Virus record (IMG/VR): IMGVR_UViG_3300032285_003852 | Span: 1-24,758 of that record | DNA: 24,758 bases | Source of the DNA: a virus | Strand: one strand, 5' to 3' | Shown here: piece by piece, positions 13,866-20,294 of the stretch | How positions within the stretch are numbered: position 1 is the first letter of the stretch | Layout: every line of letters begins with the position of its first letter | Made by a program: the position numbers and the translations under genes | Notes under the pieces: model-generated | What the model saw: only the letters and a program-made list of their open reading frames with translations | The model's database searches: none | Told to the model about the DNA's origin: nothing

Positions 13866-14642
13866 ATGAAGTTTCATTGGATGCAGAAGTATAGTAAAAC
13901 TCCATCTGAATTAAAAAACACTTTAATTAAAATAAATGAAGTCGGATATGAATCCGTGTTGGTTACATTCAATACTGGAATGTCCGATCCTTTTACAAAA
14001 TGTGCAAATGCTTTTATTCCAAATCAAAAAACTAAATTTATGGTTGCAATAAGACCATATGTTTTGACTCCAGCTTACCTTTTGATGATAATAAAAACAT
14101 TTAATCAAATATGTAAAGATTTTCTCATACTGAATATAGTAACTGGAACAAGTGATGAAGAAAATTTAATATTTGGAGAATCAACATCTTTGCAGGAAAG
14201 AAAAATCTATGCTGGTAAATTTGTAGAAAATATGAAGAGTGTAAATAATCAACATAATTTTTGTAATGGTGGGCTGCCTACAATATTTTTTAGTGGTGGT
14301 TCTGATGAAAACATAAATAATGCAGCTGAATACGGTGATGGGTTAATATATTTATTAGAAGATCATTTGACTAATCCAAGCAGATTTGATATTATTAAAG
14401 GAAGAAAGATATTAAAAATATTTTTAATAATATGTGAAACTCAAGATGAAGCAAATTTAATATATAGTAGAGTGGATGGCCCTCAAGTTGGAAGCTCAAT
14501 TTATGGAACAAAAGATTATGTTAAGCAAAAACTTCTTGAATTACAAAATTTTGAAATTTTGCTTTCATCATCAACAATTTATGATTGCGATGACGCCATT
14601 CATAGCCTAATAAAAGAAATAAATAAAAAGATAAATAAATGA
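13866..14642 (+). CDS. Luciferase-like (LLM class) flavin-dependent protein, copy 2
   Basis: A 258-residue paralogue of copy 1. The central block KFMVAIRPYVLTPAYLLMI with FLILNIVTG is close to the SsuD/luciferase-fold pattern FLVALRPG...NVVTG, and the downstream QERKIYAGKFVENM, FSGGSDENINNAAEYGDG and CETQDEANLIY segments fit the same fold. The C-terminal part after about residue 230 is short compared with SsuD. It overlaps the APS-kinase gene (ATGA), which links it to sulfur metabolism. FMNH2 or F420 use cannot be told from sequence. Confidence 0.7.
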   Translation: MKFHWMQKYSKTPSELKNTLIKINEVGYESVLVTFNTGMSDPFTKCANAFIPNQKTKFMVAIRPYVLTPAYLLMIIKTFNQICKDFLILNIVTGTSDEENLIFGESTSLQERKIYAGKFVENMKSVNNQHNFCNGGLPTIFFSGGSDENINNAAEYGDGLIYLLEDHLTNPSRFDIIKGRKILKIFLIICETQDEANLIYSRVDGPQVGSSIYGTKDYVKQKLLELQNFEILLSSSTIYDCDDAIHSLIKEINKKINK

Positions 14643-15400
14643 TTATTCAAATAATTGGACTTCCAGGATCTGGTAAAACAGAACTTGCAAAAGCCCTTAA
14701 AGAAAGAATTAATGCCATCCATCTTAATGCGGATGAAGTTCGTGCTACAGTTAATTCTGACTTAGGCTTTACTCCTGAAGATAGAATTGAGCAAGCAAGA
14801 AGAATGGGCGAAATGGCTCGTCTTATTGCAAAACAAGGAGTGGCTCCAGTTATAGTTGATTTTGTTTGTCCAATAGAACTAACTCGTACAGCATTTGGCA
14901 AGCCAGATATTCTAGTATTTATGGATACAATTGCAGAAGGTCGCTTTGAAGACACAAATAAAATTTTTGAGCGGCCAACAGGCTTTGATGTATCTTTTAT
15001 TAGCCATAATTTAAATGCAGAAGAAAAAGCATCTCATATTATTAAAAAATTTGGTCTACACGACTGGTCTGCACCCACAACACTAATGCTTGGTCGCTAC
15101 CAGCCTTGGCACGAAGGCCACCACGCTCTTTACAAAGAGGCGGGTAACAGAACAGACCAAGTGCTACTTGGAGTTCGTAATACATACAATACAAGCGAAA
15201 AAGATCCTCTTAAGTTTGATCAAGTAAAAGAATATATTGCTAAAGATGAGTTTATGGATGGTGCAATGGTTTTGCGTCTTCCAAACATAACTAATATTGT
15301 TTATGGTCGTGATGTAGGTTATAAAATTGAACAAGTAAAGTTAGGAGATGAAATTGAAGCTATTTCAGCAACTGAAAAACGTAAGCAAATGGGTATTTAA
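14639..15400 (+). CDS. APS-kinase-like / nucleotidyltransferase fusion
   Basis: A 253-residue two-domain protein. Residues 1-135 resemble adenylylsulfate kinase (CysC): P-loop GLPGSGKT at 7-14, HLNADEVR at 28-35, LGFTPEDR at 42-49, and a FERPTGFDVSFISH lid region. Residues about 145-253 form an HIGH-type nucleotidyltransferase: GRYQPWHEGH at 152-161 and ISATEKRK at 242-249, the two signatures of the NMNAT / cytidylyltransferase / ATP-sulfurylase fold. The kinase makes PAPS from APS; the second domain could make APS (a compact PAPS synthetase) or another nucleotide product. Its end overlaps DUF2061 copy 2. Domain calls are firm, the second substrate is not. Confidence 0.78.
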   Translation: MIIQIIGLPGSGKTELAKALKERINAIHLNADEVRATVNSDLGFTPEDRIEQARRMGEMARLIAKQGVAPVIVDFVCPIELTRTAFGKPDILVFMDTIAEGRFEDTNKIFERPTGFDVSFISHNLNAEEKASHIIKKFGLHDWSAPTTLMLGRYQPWHEGHHALYKEAGNRTDQVLLGVRNTYNTSEKDPLKFDQVKEYIAKDEFMDGAMVLRLPNITNIVYGRDVGYKIEQVKLGDEIEAISATEKRKQMGI

Positions 15401-15683
15401 TCAATTTGAAAAATCTGGTAAAGCAATTAGCGATGCAGAAGAAAGATTATATTTTGATGATACACCTCATGAACCAATTAAATGGGTATCTCATGGCAGA
15501 TCGTTAGCAAAAGCAGTAAGTTGGAGATTTTTTGGCAACCTAATTTCTTTCATTATTATTTATGGATTAACCCATGATGGCAAGCTGGCCCTTGCTGCAT
15601 CTGGAATTGAGCTTATAGTTAAAATTGTTCTTTATTATTATCATGAACGTGCCTGGAATAAAATTAAATGGGGAAGAGAATAA
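15354..15683 (+). CDS. DUF2061 membrane protein, copy 2
   Basis: About 109 residues. TTG 15354 is preferred because AGGAG (15343-15347) lies six bases upstream; ATG 15348 is possible but touches the AGGAG. The gene overlaps the APS-kinase fusion by 47 bases. Residues 1-45 are a hydrophilic extension absent from copy 1, then the DUF2061 unit: HGRSLAKAVSWRFFGNLI, two hydrophobic helices and VLYYYHERAWNKI. The deep overlap with a cysC-like gene argues that the two proteins act together. Confidence 0.83.
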   Translation: MKLFQQLKNVSKWVFNQFEKSGKAISDAEERLYFDDTPHEPIKWVSHGRSLAKAVSWRFFGNLISFIIIYGLTHDGKLALAASGIELIVKIVLYYYHERAWNKIKWGRE

Positions 15684-15684
15684 A

Positions 15685-15774
15685 ATGTGTTTCAACTGCG
15701 GAAATTGCTCAAAAGAACATCAAAGTAATATTGATGATGCAATGGATGCAGTTTTAGATTCTTCTGTATTATGA
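15685..15774 (+). CDS. Tiny CxxCxxC protein, copy 2
   Basis: A 29-residue ORF, MCFNCGNCSKEHQSN at the start, followed by an acidic helix. It sits after DUF2061 copy 2 as copy 1 (13535-13654) sits after DUF2061 copy 1. Overlaps the next gene by ATGA. Very short, so held with caution. Confidence 0.5.
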   Translation: MCFNCGNCSKEHQSNIDDAMDAVLDSSVL

Positions 15775-15989
15775 AAAAAAGAAAACTATTAAATAATGTA
15801 TATTCATTTCTTCCTAGAATGTATCAGGGTTCAGAGGTAAGAGAATTAGATGCACCTATAGATTTGATTATACATACAAAAGCTCCAGGCAAGTGGTTGC
15901 TAATAGATTTAGAAACAGGTCAGGAATATATAGGCCTAGATCAACCAGATCAGTACGGTGTTTGGAAAAGAATAAAAGAAAAAGATTAA
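15771..15989 (+). CDS. Small phage protein of unknown function
   Basis: A 72-residue basic protein; the C-terminal half (GKWLLIDLETGQEYIGLDQP and YGVWKRIKEK) looks like a small beta-sheet domain seen in phage hypotheticals. The last motif WKRIKEK also ends the WhiB-like protein. Its 3' end overlaps the convergent sulfotransferase gene by 4 bases. Confidence 0.6.
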   Translation: MKKRKLLNNVYSFLPRMYQGSEVRELDAPIDLIIHTKAPGKWLLIDLETGQEYIGLDQPDQYGVWKRIKEKD

Positions 15990-16639
15990 TCTAAGATGGG
16001 AGTCCAAAATATTTTTTTGGCTTCTTCGTATAATTCAAAATCCATATAGTTAATTTTTTTTATTTTATTGATATCGGATTTAGATAAAGAATTATATATA
16101 TCTTTTACTCCCTCTGTTCTAAACTCATCTGTATCCTTTATTCCGTCATCAAAAGGTAATGAATTTATATTAAGGTCTAAACAAATTTTTTCTCTTAAAG
16201 ATTTAATAGTTTTAATGTTTATATCTTTTGAATCAATTAAAAGATTTACTCTTTTTAATCTATTTAATATTAAATCTTTATCAAAATTTATATCTGAATG
16301 AGGGTCAACTTTATTTTCTTTCCATGTAATAAAACTTCTTGCTTGCAAATTTTCAATTGAGTTAATTCTTTCAATCAAATCACTTTTTGTTTTAACATTT
16401 GAAAAAGCAACGTGATAGCTTATAAGACATTCTAGGGGATCACGAAGCAGGCAAATTATGTATGAAGAATCTTCAATCTCAGAGCTCCAACCCCAATGGG
16501 TCCAATCATCTGGATCTGCATTAGGTCTAATTAATTTAATATTTTCATCTTTAGACCAACGAACTATGTGTCTAAATACATATTTATGAAAAAATCTTCC
16601 AGCTGTTCTATTCACATGTAAGAAATAAACTGATTTCAT
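15986..16639 (-). CDS. Sulfotransferase-like protein
   Basis: A 217-residue protein. FLHVNRTAGRFFHKYVF (residues 6-22) matches the 5'-phosphosulfate-binding loop pattern of sulfotransferases (FIHIPKTGGTS), although the Lys is replaced by Arg11. LLRDPLECLISYHV (64-77) matches the 3'-phosphate-binding motif RDPxxRxxSxY with Arg66 and Ser74. The rest is Lys/Ile-rich helix. Such enzymes move sulfate from PAPS to sugars, lipids or proteins; the adjacent APS-kinase fusion could supply PAPS. It is convergent with that operon and has its own leaderless-type promoter. GC is very low (long A/T runs). The acceptor is unknown. Confidence 0.68.
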   Translation of the reverse strand: MKSVYFLHVNRTAGRFFHKYVFRHIVRWSKDENIKLIRPNADPDDWTHWGWSSEIEDSSYIICLLRDPLECLISYHVAFSNVKTKSDLIERINSIENLQARSFITWKENKVDPHSDINFDKDLILNRLKRVNLLIDSKDINIKTIKSLREKICLDLNINSLPFDDGIKDTDEFRTEGVKDIYNSLSKSDINKIKKINYMDFELYEEAKKIFWTPILD

Positions 16640-16645
16640 AAATTA

Positions 16646-16674
16646 ATTATATCATTATAAATAAGCATTGACAA
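16646..16674 (-). promoter_or_regulatory. Leaderless promoter of the sulfotransferase gene
   Basis: Minus strand: TTGTCA (16669-16674), 17-base spacer, TGATATAAT extended -10 (hexamer 16646-16651), 6 bases, ATG ending at 16639. It shares its -35 bases with the divergent promoter below. Confidence 0.65.
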
Positions 16675-16696
16675 TAATTTATTAATATAGTATATT
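16668..16696 (+). promoter_or_regulatory. Divergent leaderless promoter of the DUF1660-like gene
   Basis: TTGACA (16668-16673), 17-base spacer, TATATT (16691-16696), 6 bases, ATG at 16703. Its -35 overlaps the minus-strand -35 by five bases, so only one polymerase could occupy the site at a time. Confidence 0.7.
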
Positions 16697-16702
16697 TGTC
16701 AT

Positions 16703-16852
16703 ATGCTTAAAATGTTATTAAAAATAATAAAGTGTAAAGCTGTTGGGCACACGCTTGTAGAAGCTGGAAGCTGTCCATTTACAGGTCTTTCCTACAATTA
16801 TTGCGAAAGATGTGAATTAATGTTGCCAAAGGAAGGTCAATATGTCGAATAA
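16703..16852 (+). CDS. DUF1660-like zinc protein
   Basis: A 49-residue protein with Cys11, His16, Cys24, Cys34 and Cys37 in the pattern KCKAVGH...GSCPFTGLSY..CERC, which I recognise as similar to DUF1660 phage/prophage proteins. It is likely zinc-binding; role unknown. It is leaderless by prediction and overlaps the first 2OG oxygenase gene by 11 bases, providing the GGAAGG ribosome site for it. Confidence 0.7.
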   Translation: MLKMLLKIIKCKAVGHTLVEAGSCPFTGLSYNYCERCELMLPKEGQYVE

Positions 16853-17423
16853 ACTAGTTAAAAGAGAAAACGGAATTTGGCAATGGAATTCTGTATTTAA
16901 TAATCCAAGTGAGCTTTTGTCAAATGTTTTATCAAAAAATTGGAAGCCATACAATAATGACGGCGGAGGAAGTACATTAATAGGAAGATCAACAATTGTA
17001 TATGATAATGAAGAAGTATACGATCAAATATTAAATGTATTTTTAAAATGTTTAGAAGAGTATATTGATGAAAACAATTTAGATATAACCACAGGTAACT
17101 TGGGAATTGGTTGGTGGCTAGTAAGAGATTACGCAGCTGGATCAGTAATGACAGCTCATGAAGATGCTTATAGTTATGTTAAAGATGGAGAACATGAAGT
17201 TAAGCCTAAACTAACAATGCTTCTTTATATAAATGAAGATTATGAAGGTGGAGAAATTTCTTTTCCAAATGAAAATGTAATGATAAAGCCACAGGCTGGC
17301 TCAGTTGTAATTTTTCCAAGTAATTTATCTCATGAGGTTAAAACAGTAATTTCAGGAAATAGATATATGACTCAAACTTATATTTATGAGAAACATTTTT
17401 CTCATTATCAAACAAAATTTTAG
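16842..17423 (+). CDS. Fe(II)/2-oxoglutarate oxygenase, P4H-like (copy A)
   Basis: A 193-residue prolyl-4-hydroxylase-like protein with an intact iron site: His106-x-Asp108 in TAHEDAYS and His164 in NLSHEVK; Arg174 in SGNRY would bind 2-oxoglutarate. DYEGGEISFP and KPQAGSVVIFPS are the family's core strands. Such enzymes hydroxylate protein, nucleic-acid or small-molecule substrates. A GGAAGG ribosome site lies inside the preceding gene. First of five related genes up to 20848. Confidence 0.85.
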   Translation: MSNKLVKRENGIWQWNSVFNNPSELLSNVLSKNWKPYNNDGGGSTLIGRSTIVYDNEEVYDQILNVFLKCLEEYIDENNLDITTGNLGIGWWLVRDYAAGSVMTAHEDAYSYVKDGEHEVKPKLTMLLYINEDYEGGEISFPNENVMIKPQAGSVVIFPSNLSHEVKTVISGNRYMTQTYIYEKHFSHYQTKF

Positions 17424-17431
17424 GGATATAA

Positions 17432-17698
17432 ATGATCTATAATATTGTAGAAAAATATTTAATGCGCCCGAAACGACTTAGAGAAGCAATTCAAGCGGTA
17501 GTTAGAGAAAATGATGAGTTGTTACGCAGACTTGCAGCATATAAAGAAGAAATGCCAACTAATCTTACATGGGCAGAAGGCAATAGATGGTACGGTTGGA
17601 CTTACAATTCAATAAAAAAACGCTACTATTTTGATGATATTGGCAATGAATCTCTCATGGGCTTATGGGAAGATCAATGGAAAAGAGAAGAGGATTAA
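17432..17698 (+). CDS. Coiled-coil / Trp-Tyr-rich phage protein
   Basis: An 88-residue protein: N-terminal helix with coiled-coil character (REAIQAVVRENDELLRRLAA), then an aromatic C-terminal domain (NRWYGWTYNSIKKRYYFDDI). No family is recognised. It sits 8 bases after copy A and 1 base before the CDGSH gene, so it is part of the operon. Confidence 0.6.
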   Translation: MIYNIVEKYLMRPKRLREAIQAVVRENDELLRRLAAYKEEMPTNLTWAEGNRWYGWTYNSIKKRYYFDDIGNESLMGLWEDQWKREED

Positions 17699-17699
17699 A

Positions 17700-17843
17700 A
17701 TGGGTGTATGTAAGTGCGGACTATCAGCACAATATCCAGAATGCGACGGTACACATAAGGCAGTTATAAATAATGAGATTTTAAGACAATCAATTATTGA
17801 AGCGTATAAAAAATGGGAAACAGACAATTCTAATATAGTATAA
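17700..17843 (+). CDS. CDGSH-type iron-sulfur mini-protein
   Basis: A 47-residue protein with a complete CDGSH motif: Cys4-x-Cys6-x2-Ser-x3-Pro-x-Cys15-Asp-Gly-Thr-His19 (CKCGLSAQYPECDGTH). In mitoNEET-family proteins this set of three Cys and one His holds a redox-active [2Fe-2S] cluster. The rest is one helix (LRQSIIEAYKKWE). ATG 17700 is used because it directly precedes the motif and has AGAGGA upstream. A possible role is electron or Fe-S transfer to the neighbouring iron enzymes; that is inference. No membrane anchor. Confidence 0.85.
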   Translation: MGVCKCGLSAQYPECDGTHKAVINNEILRQSIIEAYKKWETDNSNIV

Positions 17844-17844
17844 T
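17839..17844 (+). promoter_or_regulatory. -10 box, near-leaderless promoter
   Basis: TATAAT overlaps the CDGSH stop and ends 8 bases before the ATG at 17853, giving a leader of about 2 bases. Confidence 0.5.
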
Positions 17845-17852
17845 AGAACTAT

Positions 17853-18017
17853 ATGGGTAATCCTAAGTACACTAATGAGTCCTGGTTGAGGGATCAATAT
17901 GTGACACAAGAGATAGAGATTGTCGATATAGCGGCATCTTGCAAGGTAGATAAATCGGTCATAATAAGATGGCTAGATGAATATGGGATATATAGAAACT
18001 GGAAGAGGTTCGGATGA
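17853..18017 (+). CDS. Solo helix-turn-helix protein
   Basis: A 54-residue ORF. The core (WLRDQYVTQEIEIVDIAASC, then KVDKSVIIRWLDEYGIYR) matches the small HTH found at the end of phage HNH and homing endonucleases and in solo phage HTH proteins (IA..C.V....I..WL...GI). It may bind DNA and control the operon it begins. Stop overlaps the next ATG (ATGA). Confidence 0.72.
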   Translation: MGNPKYTNESWLRDQYVTQEIEIVDIAASCKVDKSVIIRWLDEYGIYRNWKRFG

Positions 18018-18676
18018 TAGAGGCAATAAAGCTTGCTGAAAAAGTATGGTATTTTAAAAATGCTATAGAAAATCCAAAAGAGATTTTTGAATCATTGGAT
18101 TCTTGGATGCCAGTTGCTAATCAGGACTATATGGAAACATCAATTGTTTCAACAAAATCTTATCTAGAAGATAGCGATAATGCAATATTTAAATGTTTAG
18201 ACATTTGGTACAATGCAAACCAACATTTAAATCCTGATAGCTATAAGCTAATGCCAAAAACACATTTTTACAAAAGAGGTGCAGGTGGTGGATACAGCCC
18301 TCATACAGACTTTGCAGCGATGCCAGACGGCACATATGAGGAAGTAACTGCAACTATATTGGGATATTTTGCAGATCCTGCCGACTTTGGTGATGGAGAA
18401 ATAACCTTTCCAGATTACGACATAGTCTTAAAACCAGAAATTGGCAGTATAGTTATTTTTGGTAATAAGGTAAGACATGGAGTAAACGATGTTGCATTTG
18501 GACAAAGAGGGCTTGGAAGCACATTTCTTGTAAAAAATAATATATTTTATAAGAGCATAATGGTTGATCCAAAAAATATTTCAAAGCAAGAAGAATTACA
18601 TATTAGGGAAGAATTTCCTCAATATGAATCTAAAAATGGTAATATAGATTTATCAAAACAAATAGGAGAAGAATAA
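18014..18676 (+). CDS. Fe(II)/2-oxoglutarate oxygenase, P4H-like (copy B)
   Basis: A 220-residue protein with an intact site: His97-x-Asp99 in YSPHTDFAAM, His155 in KVRHGVN, Arg165 in GQRGLG as the likely 2-oxoglutarate ligand; strands FGDGEITFP and KPEIGSIVIFG. It has a longer C-terminal tail (PKNISKQEELHIREEFPQYE) than its neighbours. GGAAGAGG lies upstream. Coupled to the HTH gene before and the GPx gene after (one-base overlap at 18676). Confidence 0.83.
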   Translation: MIEAIKLAEKVWYFKNAIENPKEIFESLDSWMPVANQDYMETSIVSTKSYLEDSDNAIFKCLDIWYNANQHLNPDSYKLMPKTHFYKRGAGGGYSPHTDFAAMPDGTYEEVTATILGYFADPADFGDGEITFPDYDIVLKPEIGSIVIFGNKVRHGVNDVAFGQRGLGSTFLVKNNIFYKSIMVDPKNISKQEELHIREEFPQYESKNGNIDLSKQIGEE

Positions 18677-19191
18677 TGTCAGTATATGATTATGAAGTAA
18701 GATTAAGCAATGGCGCATTGTTGCCACTTTCAGATTTTAGAGATAAAGTTCTGCTTTTAGTAAATACAGCAAGCAAATGTGGATTTACTAAGCAGTATGA
18801 AGGCCTACAAGAACTTCACAAGAAGTATGCTGATCGTGGTCTTGTTGTAATTGCATTTCCTTCAAATCAATTTGGTGGACAAGAGCCTGGATCTGATGCA
18901 GAAATTCAAGAATTTTGCAAAACAAATTACAACGTAACATTTACTGTAGCGGCTAAAGTTGGAGTAAAGGGAGAAGATGCAGACCCACTATTTTCATATA
19001 TCATGTCTGTAGTTGGACACGAAGTTCCTTGGAATTTTACCAAATTTATCGTTGATAATGATGAGATCACAGTAAACTCTCCAGATACTGAACCAACCGA
19101 TATGGATGCTTTAATTGATCACTTGCTATTAAAAAAAGCAAGTGCTGTAGATAGCTTGAATGCAGAATCAATTACTGATGAGCAGCTTTAA
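18676..19191 (+). CDS. Glutathione-peroxidase-family thiol peroxidase
   Basis: A 171-residue GPx with Cys35 (NTASKCGFTKQY) in place of selenocysteine, Gln69 in FPSNQFGGQEPG and Trp119-Asn120 in PWNFTKF, which complete the catalytic tetrad. FCKTNYNVTFTVAAKV carries a second Cys (81) where thioredoxin-dependent members have the resolving Cys, so the thioredoxin at 10291-10596 could be its reductant. It would reduce peroxides, possibly protecting the oxygenases or host during infection. The last 15 residues form an acidic tail. AGGAGAAGA precedes the start. Confidence 0.93.
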   Translation: MSVYDYEVRLSNGALLPLSDFRDKVLLLVNTASKCGFTKQYEGLQELHKKYADRGLVVIAFPSNQFGGQEPGSDAEIQEFCKTNYNVTFTVAAKVGVKGEDADPLFSYIMSVVGHEVPWNFTKFIVDNDEITVNSPDTEPTDMDALIDHLLLKKASAVDSLNAESITDEQL

Positions 19192-19741
19192 TCCAGTTCA
19201 AATTATAGGCGATTTTGGAGCTTATATACAAAATTGCGCTACCAAAGAATCTATGGAAGAAATGCTGCAAACCATTCAAACATTTGAATCCATGCCGCTA
19301 AGATTTGGTACAAGATATACCGTTCATAGTTTCAGAACTTCACATGCTCCATTTTTTAAGGGAATACGTGAAATAATGACAGAAGGAATTAAAATATTTT
19401 TAGAAAAAACTGATAGATCTATAGATGATTATAAGCCATCAAATGATTATTATGCTGTTGTAAAATGGAATCAAGAGAGAATGGGTCGTCATCAGCAAAG
19501 CGTTGATACTAAAAATGAAGTTTTAATAATTCCAGAAGTAAGTTCTTATTTGTTTATGACAGACGATTATGAGGGTGGAGAGTTTAACTTTACAGATTTA
19601 AATATAAGCATCAAGCCAAAAGCTGGTGATATGATTGTATTTAACTCAAATGCTTTTATAAGTATCAACCCAATGAAAGATGGCGGAAGAAAAATTGAAG
19701 TTAATATGCCCATGTATTTAGCATCAAAAGATATAGATTAG
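19178..19741 (+). CDS. Degenerate 2OG-oxygenase-fold protein (copy C)
   Basis: A 187-residue paralogue of the 20294-20848 protein (FGAYIQNC...MPLRFGTRY versus FGIFIENC...IDMRFGTYK). The fold strands remain (DDYEGGEFNF, KPKAGDMIVFNS) but the iron site is broken: HxD is His105-Gln-Gln107, and the distal His position reads AFISIN (Ile161). Arg171 is retained. It is therefore unlikely to be a normal Fe/2OG enzyme and may be a regulatory or binding pseudoenzyme. Start ATG 19178 overlaps the GPx end by 14 bases; the frame is intact and the gene sits within the operon, so it is not simple decay. Confidence 0.75.
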   Translation: MSSFNPVQIIGDFGAYIQNCATKESMEEMLQTIQTFESMPLRFGTRYTVHSFRTSHAPFFKGIREIMTEGIKIFLEKTDRSIDDYKPSNDYYAVVKWNQERMGRHQQSVDTKNEVLIIPEVSSYLFMTDDYEGGEFNFTDLNISIKPKAGDMIVFNSNAFISINPMKDGGRKIEVNMPMYLASKDID

Positions 19742-19748
19742 ATACATT

Positions 19749-20294
19749 ATGGCACAACCAAATGTAGTAAAAGATTTTATTTCAAAAGAAACAGCAAAGT
19801 ATTTAAATGATTACTTAAGGCCTAAATCATATTTAAATCCAAGAGGTCTTTTGAATGTTTATCTTAAACCATTAGACATATCAAAAAATGGCGCAGTAGA
19901 AGATCACGTTGTTCATGACTTAATTAATATGATAGAAAACTCCATATCTGCTCAGTTTGGATTTAAAAAATCAGAGATCTTTTTAGATAGAATGAACTAT
20001 CAGGTTTTGCAAAAAGGTGAAGAGCTGGGATGGCATGCAGATGCATATGGCGGTGTTGATGGATATGAAGACAACTATTATTCTGCCCTATTGTATTTAA
20101 CTGATAATTATGAAGGTGGAGAAATTCATTTTTATGAAAACAATTCTGGTGATAAAGCAGACAGCACTGCGTATAAACCACAGGCTGGCACACTTATATT
20201 CTTTAAGGGTGACAGAGATTATCCGCACTCAGTAAATGAAGTTATTGATGGAGAAAGATCTAACATAATACTATTCTATGGAGTCAAAAAGTAG
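19749..20294 (+). CDS. Fe(II)/2-oxoglutarate oxygenase, P4H-like (copy D)
   Basis: A 181-residue protein with intact His96-x-Asp98 (LGWHADAYGG), distal His160 (DYPHSVNEV) and Arg170 (DGERSNIILFYG). It has the full prolyl-4-hydroxylase core, with SALLYLTDNYEGGEIHF and YKPQAGTLIFFKG. This is the most canonical member of the block. The N-terminal VVKDFISKETAKYLNDYL is a typical P4H lead helix. It follows copy C by 7 bases and its stop shares a base with the next start. Confidence 0.87.
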   Translation: MAQPNVVKDFISKETAKYLNDYLRPKSYLNPRGLLNVYLKPLDISKNGAVEDHVVHDLINMIENSISAQFGFKKSEIFLDRMNYQVLQKGEELGWHADAYGGVDGYEDNYYSALLYLTDNYEGGEIHFYENNSGDKADSTAYKPQAGTLIFFKGDRDYPHSVNEVIDGERSNIILFYGVKK

